Assembly: GCF_000719555.1 (NCBI RefSeq)
Contig: NZ_JOGX01000003.1
Span: forward strand, 62,001 to 126,000
Direction of reading: 5' to 3'
Length of the DNA: 64,000 nucleotides
From: Streptomyces sp. NRRL F-5727
GTDB taxonomy: Bacteria > Actinomycetota > Actinomycetes > Streptomycetales > Streptomycetaceae
Shown here: positions 41,774 through 50,286 of the stretch, piece by piece
How positions within the stretch are numbered: position 1 is the first letter of the stretch
Layout of the letters: every line of letters starts with the position of its first letter
Made by a program: the position numbers and the translations under genes
The notes under the pieces: generated by a model
The model's database searches: none
What the model saw: the letters and a program-made list of their open reading frames with translations, nothing else
What the model was told of the DNA's origin: nothing

Positions 41774-42010
41774 ATGGCGAAGCCGCCTGTGCGCAAGCCT
41801 AAGAAGAAGGTCTGCGCGTTCTGCAAGGACAAGACCGCGTACGTGGACTACAAGGACACGAACATGCTGCGGAAGTTCATTTCCGACCGCGGCAAGATCC
41901 GTGCCCGCCGCGTGACCGGCAACTGCACGCAGCACCAGCGTGACGTCGCCACGGCCGTCAAGAACAGCCGTGAGATGGCGCTGCTGCCCTACACGTCCAC
42001 CGCGCGATAA
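41774..42010 (+). CDS. rpsR: 30S ribosomal protein S18
   Basis: 78 aa ([20 protein letters not shown]). GAGAAACACC precedes the ATG. Two CxxC-like cysteines (VCAFC) and [10 protein letters not shown] suggest the zinc-ribbon (C+) form; many actinomycetes also have a zinc-free paralogue elsewhere. Forms a heterodimer with S6. Confidence 0.98.
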   Translation: MAKPPVRKPKKKVCAFCKDKTAYVDYKDTNMLRKFISDRGKIRARRVTGNCTQHQRDVATAVKNSREMALLPYTSTAR

Positions 42011-42028
42011 GGGAAGGGTGACCGAAAA

Positions 42029-42475
42029 ATGAAGATCATCCTCACCCAGGAAGTCTCCGGCCTCGGTGCGGCCGGCGACGTCGTCGAGGTCAAGGACGGC
42101 TACGCTCGCAACTACCTGGTCCCGCGCGGTTTCGCGATCCGCTGGACCAAGGGTGGCGAGAAGGACGTGGCGCAGATCCGCCGCGCCCGCAAGATCCACG
42201 AGATCGCGACCATCGAGCAGGCCAACGAGGTCAAGGCCAAGCTCGAGGGCACGAAGGTGCGCCTGGCCGTTCGCTCCGGCGACGCCGGCCGTCTCTTCGG
42301 CTCCGTGACCCCGGCCGACGTCGCCACGGCGATCAAGTCCGCCGGTGGCCCCGAGGTCGACAAGCGTCGCGTCGAGCTCGGTTCGCCGATCAAGACCCTG
42401 GGCTCGCACCAGGTGCTCGTGCGTCTGCACCCCGAGGTCGCCGCGAAGCTCGGCATCGAGGTCGTTGCCGCGTAA
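42029..42475 (+). CDS. rplI: 50S ribosomal protein L9
   Basis: 148 aa ([20 protein letters not shown]). N-terminal rRNA-binding domain with the signature [17 protein letters not shown], connecting helix, and C-terminal domain with [16 protein letters not shown]. Last gene of the operon, followed by a strong terminator. Confidence 0.98.
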   Translation: MKIILTQEVSGLGAAGDVVEVKDGYARNYLVPRGFAIRWTKGGEKDVAQIRRARKIHEIATIEQANEVKAKLEGTKVRLAVRSGDAGRLFGSVTPADVATAIKSAGGPEVDKRRVELGSPIKTLGSHQVLVRLHPEVAAKLGIEVVAA

Positions 42476-42493
42476 CGCTGCGCTCAGCAGTAC

Positions 42494-42528
42494 GGATGGG
42501 CCGCTCCCCGCTGGGGGGCGGCCCATCC
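42494..42528 (+). terminator. rpsF-ssb-rpsR-rplI terminator
   Basis: Eleven-base perfect arms GGATGGGCCGC (42494-42504) and GCGGCCCATCC (42518-42528), 13-base loop, immediately followed by a parS site. Confidence 0.85.
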
Positions 42529-42530
42529 GC

Positions 42531-42546
42531 CGTTTCACGTGAAACA
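42531..42546. promoter_or_regulatory. parS site (1) behind rplI
   Basis: CGTTTCACGTGAAACA, one base off the palindrome, two bases beyond the operon terminator. Confidence 0.93.
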
Positions 42547-42567
42547 CGCGCTTGTGGCTCTTTGCGG

Positions 42568-42583
42568 TGTTTCACGTGAAACA
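42568..42583. promoter_or_regulatory. parS site (2) behind rplI
   Basis: Perfect TGTTTCACGTGAAACA, 37 bases from the previous site and close to the stop of the convergent MATE gene. Confidence 0.95.
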
Positions 42584-42593
42584 CCGCCCTCGG

Positions 42594-43931
42594 TCAGCGG
42601 GTGGCGCCCGTGACGATCCAGCGGCCCGAGCGCATGCGGAACCAGAGCGTGCCCATCCGGACCGTCATCATCAGCGTCATCGCCCACCAGAGCGCGGTCA
42701 GCCCGCCGCCGAGCACCGGCACCAGCAGGGCGACGGGGGCGAAGACCGCCAGGGTGAGCAGCATCGCCCAGGCGAGGTAGGGGCCGTCACCCGCGCCCAT
42801 GAGGACGCCGTCGAGGACGAAGACGACCCCGGAGATGGGCTGGGAGAGCGCCACGACGAGCAGCGCCGGGAGCAGGGTGGACTGGACGGCGGGGTCGCCG
42901 GTGAAGAGCGGGACGAAGAGCGGGCGGGCCAGGACGAGGAGCAGTCCGAGGACCATGCCGGAGACCACGCCCCACTGGACCATCCGGCGGCAGACCTGAC
43001 GGGCGCCCTCGGCGTCGTCGGCGCCCAGATAGCGCCCGATGATGGCCTGGCCGGCGATGGCGATGGCGTCCAGGGCGAAGGCCATCAGGCTCCACAGGGA
43101 GAGGATGATCTGGTGGGCCGCGACCTCGGTGTCGCCCATGCGGGCGGCGACGGCGGTGGCGATCATCAGGACCGCGCGCAGCGAGAGTGTACGGACCAGG
43201 AGTGGGGCGCCGGCCTGGGCCGAGGCCCGGATGCCGGCCACGTCGGGCCGGAGCGACGCGCCGTGGCGGCGGGCGCCCCGGACGACCACGACGAGGTAGG
43301 CGGCGGCCATGCCGCACTGGGCGATGACGGTGCCCCAGGCGGAGCCCGCGATGCCGAGTCCGGCTCCGTAGACCAGTCCGGCGTTCAGGGCGCCATTGGC
43401 CGCGAAACCGCCGATGGCCACGTAGAGCGGGGTCCGGGTGTCCTGGAGGCCGCGCAGGACGCCGGTGGCGGCCAGGACGATCAGCATCGCGGGGATGCCC
43501 AGGATCGAGACCCGCAGATACGTGGTGGCGTAGGGCGCGGCGGTGTCGGAGGCGCCGAAGAGCTGGACCAGCCCGGGGGCCGTGGGCAGGGTGACGGCGA
43601 CGACGGCGAGGCCGAGGAGGAGGGCCAACCAGATGCCGTCGATGCCCTGCCGGAGGGCGGCGGGCAGGTCTCGTGCGCCGACCCGTCGTGCGACGGCGGC
43701 GGTGGTGGCGTAGGCGAGGAAGACGAAGACGCTGACGGCGGTGGAGAGCAGGGTGCCGGCGATGGCGAGGCCCGCGAGCTGGGGGGTGCCGAGGTGCCCC
43801 ACGATGGCGCTGTCGACCATCAGGAAGAGCGGTTCGGCGACGAGGGCGCCGAAGGCCGGCAGGGCGAGCGAGAGGATCTCGCGGTCGTGTCGGCGCAGTG
43901 CGGCCTTGGTGCTCGTGGGGGCCTGGGTCAT
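42594..43931 (-). CDS. MATE-family efflux protein (DinF-like)
   Basis: 445 aa, ATG 43931 (MTQAPTSTKAALRRHDREIL). Twelve hydrophobic segments; the first repeats contain ALVAEPLFLMVDSAIVGHLG and ARRVGARDLPAALRQG, typical of the DinF/NorM subgroup. Expels drugs or metabolites using Na+ or H+ gradients; substrate unknown. Convergent with rplI and divergent from dnaB. Confidence 0.93.
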   Translation of the reverse strand: MTQAPTSTKAALRRHDREILSLALPAFGALVAEPLFLMVDSAIVGHLGTPQLAGLAIAGTLLSTAVSVFVFLAYATTAAVARRVGARDLPAALRQGIDGIWLALLLGLAVVAVTLPTAPGLVQLFGASDTAAPYATTYLRVSILGIPAMLIVLAATGVLRGLQDTRTPLYVAIGGFAANGALNAGLVYGAGLGIAGSAWGTVIAQCGMAAAYLVVVVRGARRHGASLRPDVAGIRASAQAGAPLLVRTLSLRAVLMIATAVAARMGDTEVAAHQIILSLWSLMAFALDAIAIAGQAIIGRYLGADDAEGARQVCRRMVQWGVVSGMVLGLLLVLARPLFVPLFTGDPAVQSTLLPALLVVALSQPISGVVFVLDGVLMGAGDGPYLAWAMLLTLAVFAPVALLVPVLGGGLTALWWAMTLMMTVRMGTLWFRMRSGRWIVTGATR

Positions 43932-44355
43932 GGGGTCAATCTAATCGTCCACAGGTAAGAGATGCAATGCATGTGTGATCCTTACTTTGAGGGGGATCGA
44001 GGCTTCGGGTGTGGGCAGTTTGTTCTGATCGTGGCCCGGGCTGAAAAGTTTTTCTCCCCCACAGCCCGTGGACGGAAAAGCCGCAGGTCAGGGCCGTAGC
44101 GGTAGGTGGGCTATGAGTTTGTCCACATGGCTGTCCCCCGGTCCGTGCACAGGATCCGGCGGCTTATCCACAGCATTGGGGCCTTCGCCCACAGAGCCTG
44201 TGGATAACCAGATTGGCTGATGCCCCTCGCGGGCCTACCGTGGACCGGCGCCCGACGCGCCAGCAGCGGACGCAAAGCCACTCTTTGATCAAGGCCGTGG
44301 CGTAAGAAGGAGTGGCACGGCGAGGTCCGCTGAGCGGACGGGAAGAGGTGGCCTG
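43932..44355. promoter_or_regulatory. dnaB upstream region with DnaA boxes
   Basis: 424 bases without a gene. DnaA-box matches: TTGTCCACA at 44119-44127, TTATCCACA at 44164-44172, the reverse of TTATCCACA at 44199-44207, and TCGTCCACA at 43945-43953. Two are perfect E. coli-type and one is a perfect Streptomyces-type box, all within 240 bases of the dnaB start. A further AT-rich stretch lies at 43960-43995 (ATGCAATGCAT). Likely DnaA-bound control region of dnaB. Confidence 0.75.
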
Positions 44356-45861
44356 GTGAGCGTTCCCGAGCCCATGGACGACCCCTGGGCCGACGGCGGA
44401 CCGAGCGACCGGCTGCCCGTCCGCACCCGGGGCGAAGGCCGCGGGGACGGCCGTGGCGAGGGCCGCGGACGCGGACGTGGCCGCGACGAGCAGCACGAGC
44501 GCGGCAGCGACGGACCCTGGGACGGCGGACTCTCCGGCTTCGAGCGGGTCCCCCCGCAGGACCTCGACGCCGAACAGTCCGTGCTCGGCGGCATGCTGCT
44601 CTCCAAGGACGCCATCGCCGACGTCGTGGAGATCATCAAGGGCCACGACTTCTACAAGCCCGCGCACGAGACCGTCTTCGGCGCGATCCTCGACCTCTAC
44701 GCCAAGGGCGAGCCCGCCGACCCGATCACGGTCGGCGCCGAGCTGACCAAGCGCGGCGAGATCAACCGCGTCGGCGGCGCCTCGTACCTGCACACCCTCG
44801 TCCAGTCGGTGCCGACCGCGGCGAACGCCTCGTACTACGCGGAGATCGTCCACGAGCGCGCCGTGCTGCGCCGGCTCGTCGAGGCCGGCACCAAGATCAC
44901 CCAGATGGGATACGCGGCCGACGGCGACGTCGACGAGATCGTGAACTCGGCCCAGGCGGAGATCTACAAGGTCACCGAGCAGCGGACCACCGAGGACTAC
45001 CTGCCGCTCGGCGACATCATGGAGGGCGCGCTCGACGAGATCGAGGCGATCGGCTCCCGCAGTGGCGAGATGACGGGTGTGCCCACCGGCTTCAGCGACC
45101 TCGACTCGCTCACCAACGGTCTCCACCCCGGTCAGATGATCATCATCGCGGCCCGCCCCGCCATGGGTAAGTCGACCCTCGCCCTCGACTTCGCCCGGGC
45201 CGCGTCCATCAAGAACAACCTGCCCAGCGTCATCTTCTCCCTCGAAATGGGCCGCAACGAGATCGCGATGCGCCTGCTGTCCGCCGAGGCCCGGGTCGCC
45301 CTGCACCACATGCGCTCCGGCACGATGACCGACGAGGACTGGACCCGGCTCGCCCGGCGCATGCCGGACGTCTCCCAGGCCCCGCTCTACATCGACGACT
45401 CCCCGAACCTGTCGATGATGGAGATCCGGGCCAAGTGCCGCCGTCTCAAGCAGCGCAACGGCCTCAAGCTCGTCATCATCGACTACCTCCAGCTGATGCA
45501 GTCCGGCGGCTCCAAGCGGCAGGAGAGCCGTCAGCAGGAGGTCTCCGACATGTCGCGAAACCTCAAGCTCCTCGCCAAGGAGCTGGAGCTCCCGGTGATC
45601 GCGCTCTCGCAGCTGAACCGTGGTCCCGAGCAGCGCACCGACAAGAAGCCGATGGTCTCCGACCTCCGTGAGTCCGGCTCCATCGAGCAGGACGCCGACA
45701 TGGTCATCCTGCTCCACCGCGAGGACGCCTACGAGAAGGAGTCCCCGCGCGCCGGCGAGGCCGACATCATCGTCGGCAAGCACCGTAACGGCCCGACGGC
45801 CACCATCACCGTCGCCTTCCAGGGCCACTACTCGCGCTTCGTGGACATGGCACAGACCTGA
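44356..45861 (+). CDS. dnaB: Replicative DNA helicase DnaB
   Basis: 501 aa from GTG 44356. Hexameric fork helicase. Residues 1-65 are a basic/acidic low-complexity extension (repeated RGEGRG-type), then the DnaB N-terminal domain (VPPQDLDAEQSVLGGMLLSK) and the RecA-like motor with Walker A ARPAMGKSTLALDF (about 268), Walker B LVIIDYLQLM, and DLRESGSIEQDADMV. No intein. Helicase loading in this lineage probably depends on the DUF721/DciA-like protein encoded at 4554-5114. Confidence 0.98.
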   Translation: MSVPEPMDDPWADGGPSDRLPVRTRGEGRGDGRGEGRGRGRGRDEQHERGSDGPWDGGLSGFERVPPQDLDAEQSVLGGMLLSKDAIADVVEIIKGHDFYKPAHETVFGAILDLYAKGEPADPITVGAELTKRGEINRVGGASYLHTLVQSVPTAANASYYAEIVHERAVLRRLVEAGTKITQMGYAADGDVDEIVNSAQAEIYKVTEQRTTEDYLPLGDIMEGALDEIEAIGSRSGEMTGVPTGFSDLDSLTNGLHPGQMIIIAARPAMGKSTLALDFARAASIKNNLPSVIFSLEMGRNEIAMRLLSAEARVALHHMRSGTMTDEDWTRLARRMPDVSQAPLYIDDSPNLSMMEIRAKCRRLKQRNGLKLVIIDYLQLMQSGGSKRQESRQQEVSDMSRNLKLLAKELELPVIALSQLNRGPEQRTDKKPMVSDLRESGSIEQDADMVILLHREDAYEKESPRAGEADIIVGKHRNGPTATITVAFQGHYSRFVDMAQT

Positions 45862-45897
45862 TCGTGCCCGGGCGGGGCGGCGCGGCATGATCGGTTC

Positions 45898-47280
45898 ATG
45901 ACCTCAGCCTTCGAAGCCCTGCTGCCCACCACCGAGCGTTCCCTGCTGCACCGTGTGGCCCGCGCCCAGAGCGAGGGCCGCGCGCCCTCGTTCGTCGGCG
46001 CCGTCGCGCGCGGGGGCGCGATGGTCTGGAGCGGTGCCCGCAGCTGCGTCGACGGGCACGCCCCCGACGCCGACACGCAGTACCGGATCGGATCGATCAC
46101 CAAGGTGTTCACCGCCGTCCTCGTCCTGCGGCTTCGCGACGAAGGGCTGATCGGTCTCGACGACCCGCTGGAGAAGCACCTGCCCGGTACGGGGGTGGGC
46201 GAGGCGACCGTCGCCCAGCTGCTCGCCCACACCGCGGGGCTCGCCGCGGAGACACCCTCGCCCTGGTGGGAGCGGACGCCCGGGGCCACGCGGCCCGAAC
46301 TCTCGGACGTCCTGGGGGAGACGCCCCTGCTCCACCCGACCGGCCGGAGCTTCCACTACTCCAACCCCGGCTACACCCTGCTCGGCTCCCTGATCGAGGC
46401 GGTCCGCGGAGTCTCCTGGGAGGAGGCACTGCGCACCGAGATCCTGGAGCCGCTGGGCATGGACCGGACGACGGGGCAGCCGGTCGCCCCGCACGCGGGG
46501 GGCTGGGCGGTGCACCCCTGGGCCGACGTCATGCTGCCCGAGCCCTCGGAGGACCTGGGGGTGATGGCTCCGGCCGGCCAGCTGTGGTCGACGGCCGCCG
46601 ACCTCTGCCGGTTCGGCCTCTTCCTCGCAGAGGGTGACGACCGTGTGCTGAGCGCCGCCACCGTCGCCGAGATGCGGGTTCCCGCCTCGCCGCCGGCCGC
46701 GGGCGACGTGCAGATGGGGTACGGCCTCGGGCTCCAGCTCGCCCACGAGGAGAGGGGCACGCTCATCGGTCACGGCGGCTCGCTGCCCGGCTTCGTCGCC
46801 GGGCTGTGGGTGGACGTCGCGGAGGGCCTGGTCGGCGTGGCCCTCGCCAACGCGACGAGCGGACCACAGCCCGGGGTCGTCGCCGCCGACCTGGTACGGA
46901 TCGTGGCGGAGGCCGAGCCCAGGCTGCCCGAGCCGTGGCGCCCGCTGCCCGCGTCCGAGGTCGACCAGGACCTCCTGGCGCTGACCGGCCCCTGGTACTG
47001 GGGAACGTACTCCTACACGCTGCGGCTCGGAGCGGAGGGCGGGGTGGTGCTGGAGCCGCTGCGGGGCGCGGGCCGGCGCGCGGCTTTCCGGGCGCTGCCC
47101 GAAGGCGGCTGGATCGGTCTGGACGGCTACTACGCGGGGGAGACGCTCCGGGTGGTGCGGCGCCCCGACGGCACCGTCAGCCATCTCGACCTCGGCTCCT
47201 TCGTTTTCACGCGGGACCCGTACGAGCCCGGGGACGCGGTCCCGGGCGGGGTGGACGAGAAGGGCTGGCGCGGGCTCTGA
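45898..47280 (+). CDS. Serine hydrolase of the beta-lactamase / class C family
   Basis: 460 aa (MTSAFEALLPTTERSLLHRV). Catalytic SxxK is SITK (Ser66-Lys69), the YxN motif is YSN (154-156), and an HGG triad motif appears in IGHGGSLPGF. No signal peptide or membrane helix is evident, so it is probably cytoplasmic, unlike secreted beta-lactamases. Members include esterases and D-aminopeptidases; substrate is unknown. The C-terminal 110 residues form an additional beta-rich domain. Confidence 0.88.
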   Translation: MTSAFEALLPTTERSLLHRVARAQSEGRAPSFVGAVARGGAMVWSGARSCVDGHAPDADTQYRIGSITKVFTAVLVLRLRDEGLIGLDDPLEKHLPGTGVGEATVAQLLAHTAGLAAETPSPWWERTPGATRPELSDVLGETPLLHPTGRSFHYSNPGYTLLGSLIEAVRGVSWEEALRTEILEPLGMDRTTGQPVAPHAGGWAVHPWADVMLPEPSEDLGVMAPAGQLWSTAADLCRFGLFLAEGDDRVLSAATVAEMRVPASPPAAGDVQMGYGLGLQLAHEERGTLIGHGGSLPGFVAGLWVDVAEGLVGVALANATSGPQPGVVAADLVRIVAEAEPRLPEPWRPLPASEVDQDLLALTGPWYWGTYSYTLRLGAEGGVVLEPLRGAGRRAAFRALPEGGWIGLDGYYAGETLRVVRRPDGTVSHLDLGSFVFTRDPYEPGDAVPGGVDEKGWRGL

Positions 47281-47290
47281 TCCGGCCTCC

Positions 47291-47336
47291 GGGGGCGAAG
47301 GGCCGTGTTTCACGTGAAACACGGCCCTTCGCCCCC
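47291..47336. terminator. 46-base perfect palindrome containing parS (bidirectional terminator)
   Basis: GGGGGCGAAGGGCCG, then TGTTTCACGTGAAACA, then the exact complement of the first arm. Sits ten bases past one stop and six before the other, between convergent genes. A terminator whose loop-proximal stem is a parS site. Confidence 0.9.
47306..47321. promoter_or_regulatory. parS site at the centre of a terminator palindrome
   Basis: Perfect TGTTTCACGTGAAACA. Confidence 0.96.
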
Positions 47337-47342
47337 GAACGG

Positions 47343-47795
47343 TCAGAGCGCCCGCTTGAACCCCACATGGCTGGCCTCGAAGCCGAGCCGCTCGTAGAAG
47401 CGGTGGGCATCGGTGCGGGTGACGTCGGAGGTGAGCTGGACCAGCGCGCACCCCTGGCGCCGGGACTCCTCGACGGCCCATTCGATGAGCACGGTCCCCA
47501 GGCCGCCGCCGCGCTCCTCGGAGTGGATCCGTACCCCCTCGATGATCGAGCGGGTGGCGCCGCGCCGGGAGAGCCCGGGGACGATCGTCAGCTGGAGCGT
47601 GCCGACGACCTTCCCGGCGCGGACGGCGACCACGAGGTGCTGGTTCGGGTCGCCCGCGAGCCGGGCGAAGGCGGCGAGGTAGGGCGTCGGGTCGTCCGGG
47701 GACTCCCGCTGGGCGCCGAGCGGATCGTCGGCGAGCATTGCGACGATGGCGGGCACGTCCTCCGCGGTGGCGGGACGGATCTCGAGATCGCTCAT
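47343..47795 (-). CDS. GNAT-family N-acetyltransferase
   Basis: 150 aa (MSDLEIRPATAEDVPAIVAM). Acetyl-CoA-binding motif A is SEERGGGLGTVLIEWAV (about 97-113), and FYERLGFEASHVGFKR near the end completes the fold. Probably acetylates a small amine; no specific substrate. Convergent with the serine hydrolase. Confidence 0.9.
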   Translation of the reverse strand: MSDLEIRPATAEDVPAIVAMLADDPLGAQRESPDDPTPYLAAFARLAGDPNQHLVVAVRAGKVVGTLQLTIVPGLSRRGATRSIIEGVRIHSEERGGGLGTVLIEWAVEESRRQGCALVQLTSDVTRTDAHRFYERLGFEASHVGFKRAL

Positions 47796-47915
47796 GCCCG
47801 CAGCGTACGACCCGCGTCGAAGGGCGCCGGGCCCGGCTTCGACGACCCGGACCCGACGGGCCGGCTTCGGTTTCCTCGTGGCCTCGTCCAGAGCGTGCCG
47901 ACGGCTGAGGGCGGG

Positions 47916-48779
47916 TCAGCCCGCCGCGACGGTCAGCGGGGCGAAGCGCCGGTCGGCGTCGCCGGGGAGACCGGGGAGCGAGCGGACCATCATCGCGTTG
48001 ACGGCGATCGGCTCCAGGCCGTTCTCCTTGAGCCAGCCCAGCAGCTCGGTGTGCCGGAGATCGACGTCCGTGCGCAGCGGACGGTCACTGGCGGCCGCCA
48101 GTGACTCCACCAGTGCCTGGGCGGTGGCGGTGTCGCGGGCGATCAGCGGGCCGACGACATGGGTGTCCATGTTGGGCCAGGCCGCGGCGAAGCCGGTGAT
48201 CGCGCCGTCCTCGACGGCGACCCGCAGATGGTCGGCGAAGGCCGGGAGCCGAGTGATGAGCGGGGTCCGGTCGAGGCCGAAGATCTCCTCGTCCAGACGG
48301 AGCACCTCCTGGAGGTCCTCGGCGGTCGCCGGGCGGACCGGCACGCGGGGTGCGGGCGCCGAGGCGGTGAAGCGGCCCTTCACCATCTCGGAGCGGCCGA
48401 ACACGGTGAAGCCGAGCCCCTCATAGAGCGGCTGCCCGTTCGGGGTGGCGTAGAGCGTCAACGGGGTCTCCCCGGCCGTCTCCAGGACGTACTCCATCAG
48501 CCGGCGCCCGACGCCGCGGCGGGCGTAGCGCTCGGCGACGAGCACCATGCCGATGGCCGCGAGCTCGGGGCCGTACGAGGTCACCACGCAGCACGCGAGC
48601 AGGCCCTCGCCGTCGGGGTCGTCGATGCCGTACCCGGTGCCCGCGGCGAGCAGCAGGCCCCACTTGTGCTCTTCGCGCGGCCAGCCGCGGTTCTCGGAGA
48701 GGTCGGCGCAGGCCAGGAGGTCGTTCGGGTCGAGGCGCCGGACGGGGAGCTGTGCGAGGTCTGTGGGGGAGATCGGCAT
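47916..48779 (-). CDS. Two-domain GNAT acetyltransferase
   Basis: 287 aa from ATG 48779 (MPISPTDLAQLPVRRLDPND) with GGAGAG eleven bases upstream; the longer open frame to 49169 runs through two parS sites and is spurious. The first GNAT domain (about 10-130) has ERYARRGVGRRLMEYVL; the second (about 150-285) is a shortened GNAT-like fold ending LRHTELLGWLKENGLEPIAVN. Substrate unknown. Confidence 0.87.
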   Translation of the reverse strand: MPISPTDLAQLPVRRLDPNDLLACADLSENRGWPREEHKWGLLLAAGTGYGIDDPDGEGLLACCVVTSYGPELAAIGMVLVAERYARRGVGRRLMEYVLETAGETPLTLYATPNGQPLYEGLGFTVFGRSEMVKGRFTASAPAPRVPVRPATAEDLQEVLRLDEEIFGLDRTPLITRLPAFADHLRVAVEDGAITGFAAAWPNMDTHVVGPLIARDTATAQALVESLAAASDRPLRTDVDLRHTELLGWLKENGLEPIAVNAMMVRSLPGLPGDADRRFAPLTVAAG

Positions 48780-48831
48780 GACGGCCAGGCTCTCCGACGG
48801 GGTGATCTTCCGTCCAGAGGTTTTCAGGTGA

Positions 48832-48847
48832 TGTTTCACGTGAAACG
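48832..48847. promoter_or_regulatory. parS site (1) between GNAT and globin genes
   Basis: TGTTTCACGTGAAACG, one base off the palindrome, 53 bases upstream of the GNAT start. Confidence 0.92.
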
Positions 48848-48906
48848 CGCCCGGCTGTGCTCCGTGAACCGCGGCCCTCGTCGTGCCGTATGAGGCGCAC
48901 CGCGCC

Positions 48907-48922
48907 GGTTTCACGTGAAACA
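48907..48922. promoter_or_regulatory. parS site (2) between GNAT and globin genes
   Basis: GGTTTCACGTGAAACA, one base off the palindrome, 75 bases from the previous site. Confidence 0.92.
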
Positions 48923-49053
48923 GGCCCGCGCCGAAAGAGTGGAGCCTAGTCCGCAAGCCTGCCCTTTGGCCCGAGAACGCCGCTTTCCGCCCGAAGCCTC
49001 TCCGGCGGCCGTCATGCTGCGAGCACGGAAGCCGGCTGCGTGAGGCGAGGCAC

Positions 49054-50286
49054 ATGATGGATGGTCCGACCAGCACGACCGACGGGACGGGGGCCCGAAT
49101 AGCGGGGCCCTCCCCCGATGCGGTGCTCGTCCGCCGCACCCTTGAGGAGATCGCCCCGGTCGCCGACAAGGTGACCTCGTACTTCTACGCGCTGCTCTTC
49201 GTCCGGAACCCGGCCCTGCGGGAGCTCTTCCCGGCCGCGATGGACACCCAGCGGGACCGGCTGCTCAAGGCGCTGCTGACGGTCGCCGAGCGGATGGACG
49301 ACAGCGCCTTCCTCGGCGAGTACCTGGGCCATCTCGGGCGCGGGCACCGCAAGTACGGTGTCGAGGCGGCCCACTACCCGGCGGTCGGGGAGGCGCTGAT
49401 CGGCGCGCTCGTCCGGTACGCGGAGCGGAGCTGGGACGCGGAGACCGAGGCGGCCTGGGTCCGGGCGTACACGGTGATCTCGCAGATCATGATCGACGCG
49501 GCCGCCGAGGACGAGGTGAAGGCCCCGGCCTGGTGGCAGGCCGAGGTGGTCTCGCACGATCTGCGGACCCCCGACATCGCGGTCCTCACGCTGCGGCCGG
49601 ACGCGCCGTACCCCTTCCTCGCCGGGCAGTACACGACGCTGGAGACGCCTTGGTGGCCGCGCGTCTGGCGGCACTACTCCTTCGCGTCGGCGCCCCGCCC
49701 GGACGGACTGCTCACCCTGCACGTCAAGTCCGTGCCGGCCGGCTGGGTCTCCCAGGCGCTGGTGCACCGGGCCCGGCCCGGGGACGTGCTGCGGCTGGGC
49801 CCGCCGGCCGGTTCGATGACGGTCGACCACGCCACCGACACGGGCCTGCTCTGTCTGGGCGGCGGGACCGGCATCGCGCCGATCAAGGCGCTGGTGGAGG
49901 ACGTCGCCGAGCACGGTGACCGGCGGAAGGTCGACGTCTTCTACGGGGCCCGCAGGGGCCATGACCTCTACGACATGGACACCCTGCTGCGGCTGCAGAA
50001 GACCTTCCCCTGGCTCGCCGTGCACCCGGTCACCGAGGCGCAGTGCCCGCTGCCGGAGGCGGTCCGCGAGGCGGGCCCGTGGACCGAGCGGGACGCGTAC
50101 CTCTCGGGCCCGCTGGGCATGGTCCGGGAGGGCATCGACGTGCTGCGTGGCTCGGGGGTCCCGACGGAGCGGATCCGCCATGACTTCCTGGCGGAGCTCG
50201 CCGTGGTGGGGGCCGGGTCAGCCGAGGTCGGGGGCGTGCATGGCGCGCACCCCCTCGATGTTCCCGTCGAGGTAGTGGCGCAGTGA
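49054..50286 (+). CDS. Flavohemoglobin-like protein (globin + FAD/NAD reductase)
   Basis: 410 aa, ATG 49054 or 49057 behind GAGGCGAGG. Globin domain about residues 20-155 with B-helix tyrosine in VTSYFYALLF and proximal histidine in GRGHRKYGVEAAHYPAVG. The FAD domain follows (WRHYSFASAPRPDG) and the NAD(P) domain has LGGGTGIAPIKALVED. Known relatives detoxify nitric oxide to nitrate. The last about 23 residues run through the 3' end of the convergent Nudix gene, a 69-base overlap; the usual family end lies near HDFLAELA. Confidence 0.9.
   Translation: MMDGPTSTTDGTGARIAGPSPDAVLVRRTLEEIAPVADKVTSYFYALLFVRNPALRELFPAAMDTQRDRLLKALLTVAERMDDSAFLGEYLGHLGRGHRKYGVEAAHYPAVGEALIGALVRYAERSWDAETEAAWVRAYTVISQIMIDAAAEDEVKAPAWWQAEVVSHDLRTPDIAVLTLRPDAPYPFLAGQYTTLETPWWPRVWRHYSFASAPRPDGLLTLHVKSVPAGWVSQALVHRARPGDVLRLGPPAGSMTVDHATDTGLLCLGGGTGIAPIKALVEDVAEHGDRRKVDVFYGARRGHDLYDMDTLLRLQKTFPWLAVHPVTEAQCPLPEAVREAGPWTERDAYLSGPLGMVREGIDVLRGSGVPTERIRHDFLAELAVVGAGSAEVGGVHGAHPLDVPVEVVAQ

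Noticed and set aside
48780..49169. Extended start of the two-domain GNAT protein
   Set aside because: The extension runs through two parS sites and is unlike a GNAT N-terminus; ATG 48779 is sufficient.
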